Shown piece by piece: positions 49,797 to 60,960 of a stretch of 64,000 nucleotides of DNA. Origin of the DNA: Brenneria roseae subsp. roseae. Its GTDB lineage: Bacteria; Pseudomonadota; Gammaproteobacteria; Enterobacterales; Enterobacteriaceae. The notes below the pieces were generated by a model. The model was not told where the DNA came from. It searched no databases and was given only the letters and a program-made list of their open reading frames with translations. Location: contig NZ_KZ819026.1 in NCBI RefSeq assembly GCF_003115845.1, positions 242,691-306,690 of the forward strand. The letters are read 5' to 3'. How positions within the stretch are numbered: position 1 is the stretch's first letter; each line of letters starts with the position of its first letter. Both the position numbers and the translations under genes were made by a program.

Positions 49797-49833
49797 CAGG
49801 GAGAAAAACAGGATAACCCTGTTTTTCTCCCTG
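49797..49833. terminator. Bidirectional terminator, long perfect stem
   Basis: A 16-bp perfect inverted repeat (CAGGGAGAAAAACAGG and its complement) with a 5-base loop ATAAC. Its T5 run lies inside the stem. It divides the second transporter operon from the end of the hutH-dehydrogenase transcript. Confidence 0.8.
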
Positions 49834-49855
49834 CTGCCTTGGCCGGCGGTTACCA

Positions 49856-50944
49856 CTACAGCCCCGCGCGCTCCGCCATCCCTTCAACCCGATTAATCGC
49901 CGCGTACAGCGCCCCGGCACTCACCGGGAACGGCATATTCGACATATCCGGCGCATGGAGCGAAGCCTGTACGATACTGTCGAGTTCCTCAGCCGTCAGA
50001 TCGGCAATTTCACGCAAACGTAGAGGTACGGCGCAGTCGTGAGCCAGTTGTATCGCCCCCATCAGCTCTTCATCTGAACGATTTTCCAGCGCCAGCAAAC
50101 ACAGATTACCGAAACCGACCAGCAACCCGTGACCAAACGCCCGGGTTTTGTCGCAAACCGTAAAACCTTCATAAATGGCGTGAGCGGCTGCCGCATGTGC
50201 GCCGCTGCTCATCAGCGACGTTAGTCCCGCAAACATGAAAATCGCATCAAGCACCTGCTCCAGTTCAGCACTCGACTTACCCTCCCGCACCGACTGACAG
50301 GCCGCGGGGCCATAGCTGTCGATCAGATCATAGCAAATCCGGCTATTGGCGCTGGAAGAACGTGCGACGCCACTTAACGAATGATGACGGCTGATGGCAC
50401 GGAATTCATACCATTTTGCCAGCGTATCGCCCAACCCTGCCGCCAGCCAGCGCAGCGGCGCCGCGGCCAGGAGTGCGCTGTCGATAATCACGCCAGCCGG
50501 GGCTTGCGGCAGCGGATATAAATCGCGGAAATGACCGTCGTCGTGATAACGAATCGTCAGTGGCGTTACGGCTGCGCAAGTGGCGGCGATAGTCGGTATC
50601 GTGATCACCGGAGTACGGCTTGCCACACCAACCGCTTTGCAGGTATCGAGCGATTTACCGCCACCGGCGCCGATAATGACGTCGACATCATTGCGCTGTA
50701 CGATCTTTGCCAGTCGCTCAATCTGCGTTTGACTACATTCCCCACCAAACCATTCCGTACCCACTAGCGTCACCGCATTGGTATCAAGCTGCTGGCGAAC
50801 CTGATCCCCAATCGCCGCCAACGCCTGATGCCCGCCGATTAATAATGCGCGGGAACCCCACCGGGCGCAGATGGCGCCGAGTTGCGCAATGACACCGGGT
50901 CCGCGAAGGATCTGTGCTGGGAAAAGGATGTTCTGTGCCTGCAT
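49856..50944 (-). CDS. Iron-containing alcohol dehydrogenase / glycerol dehydrogenase family protein
   Basis: A 362-residue enzyme, the same length as E. coli YbdH (HcxA) and similar in layout. ATG 50944 follows GGAGAGACC. NAD-binding IIGAGGGKSLDTCK lies near residue 95 and ITIPTIAATCAAVTPLTI is the family stretch. Metal ligands are Asp in GLGDTLAKWYE, His in AAAAHAIYEGF and His in FGHGLLVGFG. It is the last gene of a run hutH, hutU, HisC-like, dehydrogenase on one strand. From this place it may reduce imidazolepyruvate to imidazolelactate or oxidise the latter; the substrate is inferred. A 2-oxo acid reductase of HcxA type fits. Confidence 0.82.
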   Translation of the reverse strand: MQAQNILFPAQILRGPGVIAQLGAICARWGSRALLIGGHQALAAIGDQVRQQLDTNAVTLVGTEWFGGECSQTQIERLAKIVQRNDVDVIIGAGGGKSLDTCKAVGVASRTPVITIPTIAATCAAVTPLTIRYHDDGHFRDLYPLPQAPAGVIIDSALLAAAPLRWLAAGLGDTLAKWYEFRAISRHHSLSGVARSSSANSRICYDLIDSYGPAACQSVREGKSSAELEQVLDAIFMFAGLTSLMSSGAHAAAAHAIYEGFTVCDKTRAFGHGLLVGFGNLCLLALENRSDEELMGAIQLAHDCAVPLRLREIADLTAEELDSIVQASLHAPDMSNMPFPVSAGALYAAINRVEGMAERAGL

Positions 50945-50985
50945 AACGGTCTCTCCGAATGTCTTACTCTGCGCTGGGCGGCGCA

Positions 50986-52182
50986 TCATAAGGATGTTGT
51001 GTTGGTCTGTGGATGGTGGATTTCGATACTCGGTTCCGATGATTTCGCGGCATCCTCCCGCAGAATCTGACGCAGACAATCGATAAATCGCTGGTTATCG
51101 TTTTCGTTACCCACGGAGACCCTCACCCAATGTTCATAACCGGCTTCACGCCAGGGTTTGATAATCACGCCATAGGTGAGTAAACGCAGTGCCAGTCCAT
51201 GACTCGAGCGCCCGCAGTCGAAAAACAGAAAGTTGGCAAATGAAGGCACTACCGTGAAACCAAGCTCACGCAGCGCGCCGATCATGTTCTCTCTTTGCTC
51301 TGCAATCAGCGCAATGCTGTCGGTAACATGCTGTTTGTCGTCCAGCGCCGCCACGGCGGCCGCCTGTGCCGCACGGTTGATATTAAATGGCGTGCGCACG
51401 CGATCGAGCTGATTGATCAGTTCGGCGTGACTCGCCAGCCCGTATCCTACGCGTAACCCGGCCAAACCATACGCCTTGGAAAAGGTTCTCAGCACAATCC
51501 ACGGACGCGGCTGCGCCGCCAGCATACGCAGGCTGTCAGGATAATCAGCGCTTATTTTACCGAATTCGAAATAGGCCTCATCAATCACCAGCACGCTGTT
51601 TTTCGGCGCGGCATCAATAACCCGGGCGAATCCCTCTTTGTCGAGTATGCATCCCACCGGATTCGAGGGATTACTGAAAATCACCAGCTTTGCCGGAGTG
51701 GCAAGCGCCGCTTCCCACGCGGGAACATCAAATTGCTGACGGGCATCCACACCAACCAGCGTGACTTCCGCCCCCATCATGCGCGGAAAAATGTCGTGCA
51801 GGCCGAAGGACGGAAACAGCGTGACTGCGCGATCGCCGGGGTTGATAAATGCCAGCGCCAGCATGTGCAGGATATCTTCTGAGCCGTTGCCAATGATGAT
51901 CCGGTCGCTGTCGATGCCGGTTTCGTCTGCCAACGCCATACGCAGCGCCGTACTGGAAGCATCGGAATAGATGGCGCTGTGCGCCGCGTCGGCCTGCAAC
52001 GCGGCAACCACTTTAGGACTGGCGCCTAGCGGATTTTCATTACTCGCCAGCTTGGCGACATGATTCACGCGATACGCCTGTTTAACCGCTTCAGCAGAAA
52101 GCCCCGCGTTGTAGGTTCCCAAAGCACACAATTCGGGACGAATAAGCTGTTGTAAATCAATATGCTCCACATCAGAAGCCAT
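50986..52182 (-). CDS. HisC-like class I/II aminotransferase in the hut operon
   Basis: A 398-residue PLP enzyme of the histidinol-phosphate aminotransferase family. The ATG at 52182 follows GGAGGAAGC; a GTG three bases earlier is possible. Family signatures are KLASNENPLGASPK, the Asn site FSNPSNPVG, DEAYFEF and RTFSKAYGLAGLRVGYG with the PLP Lys. Where HisC has Y-P-D near residue 75, this protein has AIYSDASSTALR. It is placed between hutU and a dehydrogenase rather than in the his operon, so a role in histidine catabolism (transamination to imidazolepyruvate) is likely, but inferred. Confidence 0.82.
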   Translation of the reverse strand: MASDVEHIDLQQLIRPELCALGTYNAGLSAEAVKQAYRVNHVAKLASNENPLGASPKVVAALQADAAHSAIYSDASSTALRMALADETGIDSDRIIIGNGSEDILHMLALAFINPGDRAVTLFPSFGLHDIFPRMMGAEVTLVGVDARQQFDVPAWEAALATPAKLVIFSNPSNPVGCILDKEGFARVIDAAPKNSVLVIDEAYFEFGKISADYPDSLRMLAAQPRPWIVLRTFSKAYGLAGLRVGYGLASHAELINQLDRVRTPFNINRAAQAAAVAALDDKQHVTDSIALIAEQRENMIGALRELGFTVVPSFANFLFFDCGRSSHGLALRLLTYGVIIKPWREAGYEHWVRVSVGNENDNQRFIDCLRQILREDAAKSSEPSIEIHHPQTNTTSL

Positions 52183-52278
52183 CACGCTTCCTCCATAACA
52201 CCGCGCGGCACCGACGCCGGCATAAACGCGGGCTCAGCATGCTGAGCCCGCAAGACAAAACTGCGGACGGGGTTTCAA

Positions 52279-53961
<1,683 letters not shown>

Positions 53962-53975
53962 TGTCGGATCCCTTA

Positions 53976-55529
53976 TCAATTAAAACTTGGTAATAACGCT
54001 TCAATGACCTGCGGCCAGCGCTCACGGCTGGCCCACAGACGCATGGCTTCCACATCGGGCGCCATCAGGCGATCTCGTTCCAGATAGGCCACGCTTTCGC
54101 GAATAATTTTCAGCTCATGCTCAATCATGGGTGAGCTCTGTAAAGGACGAATAAAATCAATCCCCTGTGCGGCAGCCATCGCTTCAATGCCCACCACGAC
54201 GCTGGTGTTGAAACACATATCGCCAAGGCGGCGCGCCGCGTAGGTCGCCATTGAAACGTGGTCTTCCTGATTGGCGGAGGTGGGCAGGCTATCGACACTG
54301 CCGGGGTGCGCCAGTGATTTATTCTCCGAGGCCAGCGCGGCTGCCGTGACCTGCGCAATCATAAAACCCGAGTTGACGCCGCCGTCATTGACCAGGAATG
54401 GCGGCAAACCGGATAAACCGGAATCCAGCAACAGCGCTAAACGACGCTCAGAAATCGCGCCGATCTCGGCTACGGCCAACGCGATAATGTCCGCCGCAAA
54501 CGCCACGGGTTCGGCATGGAAGTTACCGCCGGAAATAACGTCGCCGTTTTCGGCAAAGACCAGCGGGTTATCGGACGCGGCATTCGCCTCAATTTGTAAA
54601 ACACGCGCGGCATGTTGCAGGTTGTCCAGACAGGCGCCCATCACTTGCGGCACGCACCGGATGGAATACGGGTCCTGGACGCGTCCGCAGTTTGCGTGAG
54701 AGGTGACAATGTCACTCCCTTCCAGCAGCGCAGATACCGCGGCGGCGACCGCGATCTGCCCTGCCTGCCCGCGCGCCTGATGAATACGCGGATCAAACGG
54801 TTTGACCGATCCTTTAATTGCCTCCAGCGACAGCGCCCCCGCCACCAAACCGGCGGAGAAGACGCGCTCGGCTTCAAACAACCCGGACAGCGCCAGCGAC
54901 GTCGACACCTGCGTGCCGTTCAGCAATGCCAGACCCTCTTTTGGCCCCAGTTCAAACGGCGTCAGTCCGACGGTGGCCAACCCATCGACCGCCGACATGG
55001 TTTTGCCGCTGACGGTCACCTGACCTTCACCAATCAGCATCAGCGAAAGATGGGCCAGCGGCGCCAAATCGCCCGATGCGCCAACCGAGCCTTTCTCCGG
55101 TATGCACGGGTAGACATGGTGATTAAACAGGGTGATCAACGCATCAATGACGTCCATGCGGATACCAGAATGACCGCGCGACAGGCTTAACACCTTGGTT
55201 GCCATGATCAGGCGAACCACGTTGTCAGCCAGATAGCGGCCAACCCCGACACTGTGCGACAGCACCAGATTGCGTTGCAGTTCAGCCAGACGTTCTGCCG
55301 GAATACGGGTCTGCGCCAGTTTGCCAAAACCGGTGTTGATGCCGTATACCACCTTTCCTGATTCCACAATGCGCGTTACCGTTTCCTGAGATGCCAGCAC
55401 GTCCGCCCGCGCGCTTTCCGCCAGTTCAATACGCGCCTTTTCGCATTGATAAATGGTGCGAAGCATTGCCAGATCGACCTTTCCCGGATGCAGGCGGCAA
55501 AGGGTGAAATCAGAGTGAGAAGAAGACAT
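53976..55529 (-). CDS. hutH: Histidine ammonia-lyase HutH
   Basis: A 517-residue enzyme that removes ammonia from histidine to urocanate. The MIO cofactor forms from Ala-Ser-Gly at 151-153 in [16 protein letters not shown]. The active-site Tyr is in [12 protein letters not shown]. Other family parts are [10 protein letters not shown] and [14 protein letters not shown] 55529 follows AGGATTAG; a HutC operator lies directly against this ribosome-binding site. A perfect matS lies in the gene at 54703. It leads the operon hutH-hutU-aminotransferase-dehydrogenase. Confidence 0.97.
   Translation of the reverse strand: MSSSHSDFTLCRLHPGKVDLAMLRTIYQCEKARIELAESARADVLASQETVTRIVESGKVVYGINTGFGKLAQTRIPAERLAELQRNLVLSHSVGVGRYLADNVVRLIMATKVLSLSRGHSGIRMDVIDALITLFNHHVYPCIPEKGSVGASGDLAPLAHLSLMLIGEGQVTVSGKTMSAVDGLATVGLTPFELGPKEGLALLNGTQVSTSLALSGLFEAERVFSAGLVAGALSLEAIKGSVKPFDPRIHQARGQAGQIAVAAAVSALLEGSDIVTSHANCGRVQDPYSIRCVPQVMGACLDNLQHAARVLQIEANAASDNPLVFAENGDVISGGNFHAEPVAFAADIIALAVAEIGAISERRLALLLDSGLSGLPPFLVNDGGVNSGFMIAQVTAAALASENKSLAHPGSVDSLPTSANQEDHVSMATYAARRLGDMCFNTSVVVGIEAMAAAQGIDFIRPLQSSPMIEHELKIIRESVAYLERDRLMAPDVEAMRLWASRERWPQVIEALLPSFN
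54703..54715. other. matS site (MatP binding), inside hutH
   Basis: GTGACAATGTCAC is a perfect match to GTGACRNYGTCAC and identical to the site at 5735. It lies 41 kb right of dif. Confidence 0.85.
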
Positions 55530-55537
55530 AATCTAAT

Positions 55538-55551
55538 CCTGTATAGACAAG
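55538..55551. promoter_or_regulatory. HutC operator at hutH
   Basis: On the minus strand CTTGTCTATACAGG; compared with the full palindrome CTTGTCTATACAAG one base of the second arm differs. It abuts the hutH Shine-Dalgarno, so a bound repressor would block transcription at or after the start. Confidence 0.75.
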
Positions 55552-55685
55552 TAAATGCAGAAAGATTCCCGGCATCGTCTCTGCCTGCCGGGAACGGGTT
55601 CGTATTTATACCCTTTATCTTTCAAGTTGCAGGGGCGTTGGCTGCCGCATTCCTGTTCCTCAAAATGTATTTGGGCATATTTGAA

Positions 55686-56471
55686 TCAATGTGCTTGCGT
55701 TTGCAGCGTCTCAACGCGAATTTCTTCCGTCACCCTTGCCTTTAAGGTCATAAATTCCGGCGAGGTTTTGAGACGATAATCACGCGGATAGGGAAATTCC
55801 ACCCCCACTTCAGTTTTAATCCGTCCCGGTCTGGCGCTGAAAATCGCGACTTTATTGGCCATGAAAATTGCTTCATCAATGTCATGCGTGACAAACAACA
55901 CCGTCTTGCGTGACGATTCCCAAATCGACAATAACAGCTCCTGCATCATGACCCGGGTCTGGTTATCCAATGCGCCAAAGGGTTCATCCATCAGCAAAAT
56001 TTTCGGGTCATTGGCCAGCGCCCGCGCAATCGCAGTCCGTTGCTGCATGCCGCCGGAAAGCTGGCGGGGAAAATGGTGTTCAAAGCCACGCAGGCCGACC
56101 TTACTTATAAAATAGTCGCTACGCTCTTTTTGCGCCGCTTTACTGACGCCGCGTTCCTGTAAACCGAAACAAATATTTTGCTGTACCGTAAGCCAGGGAA
56201 ACAGGGTGTAACTCTGGAATACCATGCCGCGATCGGCGCCCGGACCATCGACCAGACTGCCATCCAGCCACACTTCTCCATTGGTGGGTTGATCCAACCC
56301 CGCCACAATACGCAGCAGCGTGGATTTGCCGCAGCCGGAAGGACCCAGGATCGTAATGAAGTCGTTTTCATTAACCGTGTAATCCACCGGCAATAGCGCC
56401 TGCGTTTTCTCGCCTTTCGGACCGGTAAAAATCCGTTCAACCTGCCGGACACTCAGCTTGGGATAGTTCAT
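55686..56471 (-). CDS. ABC transporter ATP-binding protein (TauB/SsuB type), hut-linked
   Basis: A 261-residue ATPase. Walker A GPSGCGKSTLLRIVAG, signature LSGGMQQRTAIARAL, Walker B ILLMDEPFGALD and switch His VLFVTHDIDEAI are intact. It shares four bases with the permease gene. The operon follows a HutC operator, so the importer is likely made when histidine or urocanate is present. Confidence 0.9.
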   Translation of the reverse strand: MNYPKLSVRQVERIFTGPKGEKTQALLPVDYTVNENDFITILGPSGCGKSTLLRIVAGLDQPTNGEVWLDGSLVDGPGADRGMVFQSYTLFPWLTVQQNICFGLQERGVSKAAQKERSDYFISKVGLRGFEHHFPRQLSGGMQQRTAIARALANDPKILLMDEPFGALDNQTRVMMQELLLSIWESSRKTVLFVTHDIDEAIFMANKVAIFSARPGRIKTEVGVEFPYPRDYRLKTSPEFMTLKARVTEEIRVETLQTQAH

Positions 56472-57340
56472 TGCAGCGAACTCCAGACAAACAGGCGACG
56501 ATTCGCCGCTTTGAACAAAACATCGGACAGTAGACCAATACAGCCGATGACGATAATGCCAAAGATGATCTGCCCGGTATTCAGCAGTGCCTGACTGTTG
56601 ACAATCATGTGACCGATGCCGCTTGATGAACCGATTAACTCCGCGACAATCACGTAAGTCCAGGCCCAGCCGAGAACCAGCCGCAGCAGCTCCGCAATTT
56701 CCGGCGCCGCGCCGGGAATAATGACCCGCCGGACCACACTCCGGTTAGTGGCGCCCAGCGTATACGCCGCTTCGACCAAATCACGCCGCGCCGCGCCAAC
56801 GGTGACCGCCACCATCAGGGCGATCTGAAAGAACGAACCGATGAAAATCACCAGCACTTTCTGCATCTCACCAATACCGGCCCATAGAATCAGCAGCGGC
56901 ACAAAGGCGGACGCCGGCAGATAACGGCAGAACGAAACAAACGGCTCGAAAAAGGCTTCGATCAGTTTGTAAGACCCCATCAGAATCCCCAGCGGCACAG
57001 CGATAACCGATGCCAGCACGAACCCACCGAGCACACGCATGACTGTCATACCGATATCCGTCGAGAAATCGAAATCCGTAAACAGGAGCACGCCCTCTTC
57101 CAACATACTGGCCGGGCTGGCCAGAAATGTTGGCGATACCAGGCCGGTAAACGTCGCCAGTGCCCAGACGCCGAAGAAAAACAGAAAAAAGCAGAAACCG
57201 AGGAACCAACGCAGCCTTGATGCCACGGGCCGTAAGGGCACCATCATCGGGTTATGCCAAACCGGTTTGCTTGCCGGTAAGGGTTCCGGTTCTCTGGTGG
57301 TGACGTTCGAATCGATGGCCTGATCGACAGGACTGTTCAT
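56468..57340 (-). CDS. ABC transporter permease (TauC/SsuC type), hut-linked
   Basis: About 290 residues from ATG 57340, which has AAGGA seven bases upstream; ATG 57355, five codons earlier, is possible. A charged N-terminal 40-residue tail precedes six or so transmembrane helices. The EAA-type loop is EAAYTLGATNRSVVRRVIIPGAAPEIAELLRLVLGWAWTYV. It lies between the binding protein and the ATPase and completes the importer. Confidence 0.88.
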   Translation of the reverse strand: MNSPVDQAIDSNVTTREPEPLPASKPVWHNPMMVPLRPVASRLRWFLGFCFFLFFFGVWALATFTGLVSPTFLASPASMLEEGVLLFTDFDFSTDIGMTVMRVLGGFVLASVIAVPLGILMGSYKLIEAFFEPFVSFCRYLPASAFVPLLILWAGIGEMQKVLVIFIGSFFQIALMVAVTVGAARRDLVEAAYTLGATNRSVVRRVIIPGAAPEIAELLRLVLGWAWTYVIVAELIGSSSGIGHMIVNSQALLNTGQIIFGIIVIGCIGLLSDVLFKAANRRLFVWSSLQ

Positions 57341-57357
57341 TTCTTGGTCCTTCATGG

Positions 57358-58338
57358 CTATTTCACATATTGCGCGTCATATAAGGTGTTTATATCCGGC
57401 GTGTTACGCAGAATTTTCAGCTCGGTCAGCAGTCGGGCGGCTTCATTGGTGAAGGTAACAATCTCCCCATCGAAAAATTGTTTATTCTCTTCACGGCCCT
57501 GCCAGCGCAGATAATTGGCTTTTTCAGCAAACTGCGGGCCGGTTTCTTTCACCGCGGCGCCCATGATCTCATAGGATTTTTCCGGCTCATTCTTGATCAT
57601 GTCCAACGCGTCGAAATAGCTGTTGACCAGCGCCTGAGCCGCCTGCGGATTGTTGTCCAGCCAGTCTGGCGTACATCCCAGGGTATCCATCACCATCGGG
57701 TATTCCAGCGTTGTGGCGAGGATCTTTCCTTTGTCCGGATTTTGGCGAATGTTTGAAAGATAGGGTTCGTAAGTCACCGCCGCATCGTTCTGACCGGCAA
57801 TAAACGCCTGAGCCGCCGCGCTGGAACTCAGGGTCGCCAGTTTGACGTCCTGCATGGTCATGCCGTTTTTACCCAGAAACCACGCCAGCAGGAAATAGGA
57901 AGAGGTGCCCGGCGCATCAACGCTGATGGTTTTGCCCTTCAGCTCGGCGAGACTATTAATATCGTTGCGTACCGCGATACCGTCTGCGCCGTAAGATTTA
58001 TCCATCAGCGCAATCTGTTTAACCGCGACGCCGCTGGCGTTCCAGGAGAGATAGGTTTCGACCGTGGTGGCGGCGCATTGCAGCGAACCGGACGCAATCG
58101 CCAAATGACGCGACTGCTGTGGCACCATTTTCAGGGTGACATCGAGGCCATTCTTTTTGAAGATGCCCGCTTTATCGGCCAGCGTAAGCGGAGCGAACCC
58201 TGTCCAGCCAGAAATACCAATAGCCACCGGCGTATCCGCTGCCTGAACGGCATTCACGCCGATCCCGCTTAGCGCTATCGCCAGACTTATTGCAGATAAC
58301 GAACGTTTCGATACAGCCCTGGAAATCATGTTGCTCAT
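57358..58338 (-). CDS. TauA/SsuA-type ABC substrate-binding protein, hut-linked
   Basis: A 326-residue periplasmic protein. ATG 58338 follows AGGAGAGACAG; signal peptide ends near VQAADT. The NMT1/SsuA-type segments are GISGWTGFAPLTLADKAGIFKKNGLDV, LKGKTISVDAPGTSSYFLLAWFL and AAVTYEPYLSN. It is the first gene of an operon with permease and ATPase. A perfect HutC palindrome lies 70 bases upstream. By context it should bring in histidine, urocanate or a related imidazole compound, although the family is known mostly for sulfonates and similar compounds. That is inference. Confidence 0.83.
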   Translation of the reverse strand: MSNMISRAVSKRSLSAISLAIALSGIGVNAVQAADTPVAIGISGWTGFAPLTLADKAGIFKKNGLDVTLKMVPQQSRHLAIASGSLQCAATTVETYLSWNASGVAVKQIALMDKSYGADGIAVRNDINSLAELKGKTISVDAPGTSSYFLLAWFLGKNGMTMQDVKLATLSSSAAAQAFIAGQNDAAVTYEPYLSNIRQNPDKGKILATTLEYPMVMDTLGCTPDWLDNNPQAAQALVNSYFDALDMIKNEPEKSYEIMGAAVKETGPQFAEKANYLRWQGREENKQFFDGEIVTFTNEAARLLTELKILRNTPDINTLYDAQYVK

Positions 58339-58686
58339 CTGTCTCTCCTGTAAAGGATCTGTCTCAGAGAAAGGGAATTTATCGTGAGGTCATCACCACT
58401 GTATAATCTTGTCTATACAAGTAAAGTTAAGCAAGACCTGTGCCAGATTTTCATGAAACCAACGCCGAAGCCATTTCGTCGCACGACGTCCGGATACGCC
58501 ATACCCCTACAGGAATAAATTATTATGATATCAATAAGTTATTTAATGATACATTTGCGCATTCACCGGAATATCGGCAGTGAAAAGGCGTGTTCAATAG
58601 TCTGCTTACTGATTTATTGACTCGCAGTGGTGCGTCTATTGCACTTTTTTAGCGCACTCCCTCCTGTCCCTGTCGTTATTCGCCGG
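58339..58686. promoter_or_regulatory. Intergenic region with HutC operator, hutFD / transporter
   Basis: These 348 bases lie between hutD and the transporter genes, all on the minus strand. It holds the HutC operator at 58408 and must hold the transporter promoter. The stretch from 58500 to 58620 is AT-rich with no clear hairpin; no gene is seen. Confidence 0.5.
58408..58421. promoter_or_regulatory. HutC operator, perfect palindrome
   Basis: CTTGTCTATACAAG has arms CTTGT / ACAAG. The complement CTTGTATAGACAAG equals the core of the HutC site I recall from Klebsiella. It lies 70 bases before the transporter binding-protein gene. Confidence 0.85.
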
Positions 58687-59313
58687 TTAAACGTTTATTG
58701 CTCCCCACAGAATCATTCCTGCGGTTCCCTGTATCTCGACGGGAAAACCGGTTTCCGTGTCCGCTTTAGATACAGCAATATCCGTGTCAGAAGCCTTGGT
58801 GTCTTTTGCCGCCCAATACACGCCCTCTCCCGCGTTAAGGACAGCTCCGCTTCCCACTTTCCATACGCCGCTCATCACATAAAGCACGCCGCCCAACGGC
58901 CCGGAAGCAATAAAGCTATCACCATGCGCCGTCACCGCCGCGCGACATACGTCACGGCGCGTCATGATGTTGAAATCGGTCGTTGCCCCATCAATCCGTC
59001 TCGCGCTCAGCGCCACATCGCCAGAAAAAGCAAATGGCTCTCCCGGATGAATCAGCGCGTGGTCAACGCGTTGCTCAGCAAATAAATGTTCAGAAAGCAA
59101 ATGCACGCCGGCGCCGCTCAATAACGTGATGGATCGATCAATACCCGCGAAGACAGAAAACGGACCATCCTGAGCAATGGTGGCGATACTGACACGCCAG
59201 CTAAAATCCGCCGCGCCTGGCGGCCAACTGACGATCTCACGGGTTTCGCCGCCGCCGTTACGCCAGCGGCTTAGCGGCAGCGTATCGAAGGAAAACCGGT
59301 GTAGCTGGCTCAT
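58687..59313 (-). CDS. hutD: HutD family protein
   Basis: A 208-residue cupin-like protein (HutD/Ves family). Its start is WRNGGGETREIVSWPPGA, followed by FSWRVSIATIAQDGPFSVFAGIDRSITLLSGAG; both are characteristic. In Pseudomonas HutD is thought to limit the top rate of hut expression. It overlaps the hutF stop by four bases (ATGA), so the two are coupled. It is the last of the hutF-hutD operon. Confidence 0.92.
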   Translation of the reverse strand: MSQLHRFSFDTLPLSRWRNGGGETREIVSWPPGAADFSWRVSIATIAQDGPFSVFAGIDRSITLLSGAGVHLLSEHLFAEQRVDHALIHPGEPFAFSGDVALSARRIDGATTDFNIMTRRDVCRAAVTAHGDSFIASGPLGGVLYVMSGVWKVGSGAVLNAGEGVYWAAKDTKASDTDIAVSKADTETGFPVEIQGTAGMILWGAINV

Positions 59314-60680
59314 ACCGTCTCCGACAGTTGGTTCAGCAAGTGCAGAAAATCCTCGGCGGCGGCCTGCTGTTGGGCGTGTTGACCATCAACGATGCGGGCA
59401 ATCCCGCCGACGTAAACATCACGAATCTGCGCCGCGCTCCCCGCAAACAGCCAGCGATTGAGCATTTCGCTATCCTTTGCCGCCGCCAGATAGGGCGAGC
59501 GATTATCGAGTACCAGCCAATCGGCACGGCAACCTGCGCTCAATCGCCCGATGTTGACGCCGCAGGCCTGCGCGCCGCCTGCCGAGGCCTGGGTGTACAA
59601 TACGTCGCCGATGGATTTCTGCCGTGGCGTGGTCAAACGGTTACGGCGCAAATCCCGCAGACGCTGTCCGTACTCGAACCAGCGCAGTTCTTCCACCACG
59701 TTGAGCGAAACATGGCTGTCGGAACCGATGCCCCAGCGCCCGGCTTGCGCCAGATAATCGACGCCGGGGAAAATGCCATCGCCAAGATTCGCCTCGGTAG
59801 TCGGGCATAACCCCACTACCGCGCCGCTGTCGGCCATACTCGTCAGTTCGCAGGCATCGGGGTGTGTCGCGTGGATCAGGCACCAGCGCGCATCAACATC
59901 CACATTGTCATACAGCCAGGTTATGGGCCGCTGGCCGCTCCAGCTCATGCAGTCGTTAACTTCCTTCTGCTGTTCGGCAATATGAATATGAACGGGGAGA
60001 TGCGGATCCGAGGCGTGCAATACCTGTAGTATCTGCTCACGCGATACCGCTCGCAGAGAATGAAAACATAATCCCTGATTTTGCAGTAAGTTACCCTGCA
60101 ACTGCCGCTGAATGATTTCCTGCTGAAGCAGGTAGCCGTCAGCATCCTGAATAAACCGTTTTTGACCGTCCTGCGCCGGTTGCGCACCGAATCCGGCATA
60201 ACTGTACAGCACGGGAAGCATGGTCAATCCAATCCCGGCCTGCTGCGCCGCCTCGCTGATATGTGCCGTCATTTCGCCACGATTATCGTAAGGCCGACCA
60301 TCAATATCATTATGCAGATAATGAAACTCGGCGACCTGTGTGTAGCCGCCCTTAAGCATTTCGATGTACAACTGTCGGGCGATGACGCCAACCTGTTCCG
60401 GCGTTAAACGCTGCACTATGCGGTACATCAGGTCGCGCCAGGTCCAGAAACTGTCCTGCGGATCGCCCGCCACTTCTGCCAGCCCGGCCATAACCCGCTG
60501 AAATGCATGTGAATGAAGATTAGGCATCCCAGGAACGATCGGTCCATTCAGCGGCACGCAGTCCTGCGAGTCGGCATGAGATGTAATGGCAGCGATCAGA
60601 CCGTTGGCGTCAACATCCAACCGGACATCGTGGGCCCAGCCTTCGGTCAGTAAAGCGCGTGGAGCAAAATAAGCAGGCAT
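59310..60680 (-). CDS. hutF: Formimidoylglutamate deiminase HutF
   Basis: A 456-residue amidohydrolase-fold enzyme from ATG 60680 after AGGGAACG; the open frame extends to 60719. It converts N-formiminoglutamate to N-formylglutamate and ammonia. Metal ligands are in NLHSHAFQRVMAG, His in VHIHIAEQQKEV, His in LIHATHPD and Asp in IGSDSHVS. Its presence with a deformylase-type HutG shows the five-step hut route of Pseudomonas rather than the four-step route of Klebsiella. It is divergent from hutC. Confidence 0.94.
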   Translation of the reverse strand: MPAYFAPRALLTEGWAHDVRLDVDANGLIAAITSHADSQDCVPLNGPIVPGMPNLHSHAFQRVMAGLAEVAGDPQDSFWTWRDLMYRIVQRLTPEQVGVIARQLYIEMLKGGYTQVAEFHYLHNDIDGRPYDNRGEMTAHISEAAQQAGIGLTMLPVLYSYAGFGAQPAQDGQKRFIQDADGYLLQQEIIQRQLQGNLLQNQGLCFHSLRAVSREQILQVLHASDPHLPVHIHIAEQQKEVNDCMSWSGQRPITWLYDNVDVDARWCLIHATHPDACELTSMADSGAVVGLCPTTEANLGDGIFPGVDYLAQAGRWGIGSDSHVSLNVVEELRWFEYGQRLRDLRRNRLTTPRQKSIGDVLYTQASAGGAQACGVNIGRLSAGCRADWLVLDNRSPYLAAAKDSEMLNRWLFAGSAAQIRDVYVGGIARIVDGQHAQQQAAAEDFLHLLNQLSETV

Positions 60681-60775
60681 AATAACGTTCCCTGAATCAG
60701 CAGTGAGCCTATTGGGCATAGGCGCAAAGAAACATAAGGCGATAGCGTAAAAATAATTGCGAAAAGATTAGCGAT

Positions 60776-60789
60776 CTTGTCTATACATA
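60776..60789. promoter_or_regulatory. HutC operator between hutF and hutC
   Basis: CTTGTCTATACATA has the full left arm and a degenerate right arm. It lies in the divergent region, so it may regulate hutFD and hutC together. Confidence 0.65.
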
Positions 60790-60960
60790 TACATATGCCT
60801 GATTGCGCTGTAAACTTGTCACCACCCTTTTTTTGAAATTTGATTTGCCATCATGGCCGATCTTTAACGTTGCAGGAAAAATGACCGCCGCTGGAAGCAA
60901 ATACGTCAGCCGGCCATTTTCTCTGAAAACTCTGTGGATTTTTCAAGTGAGGTAAGAGCC

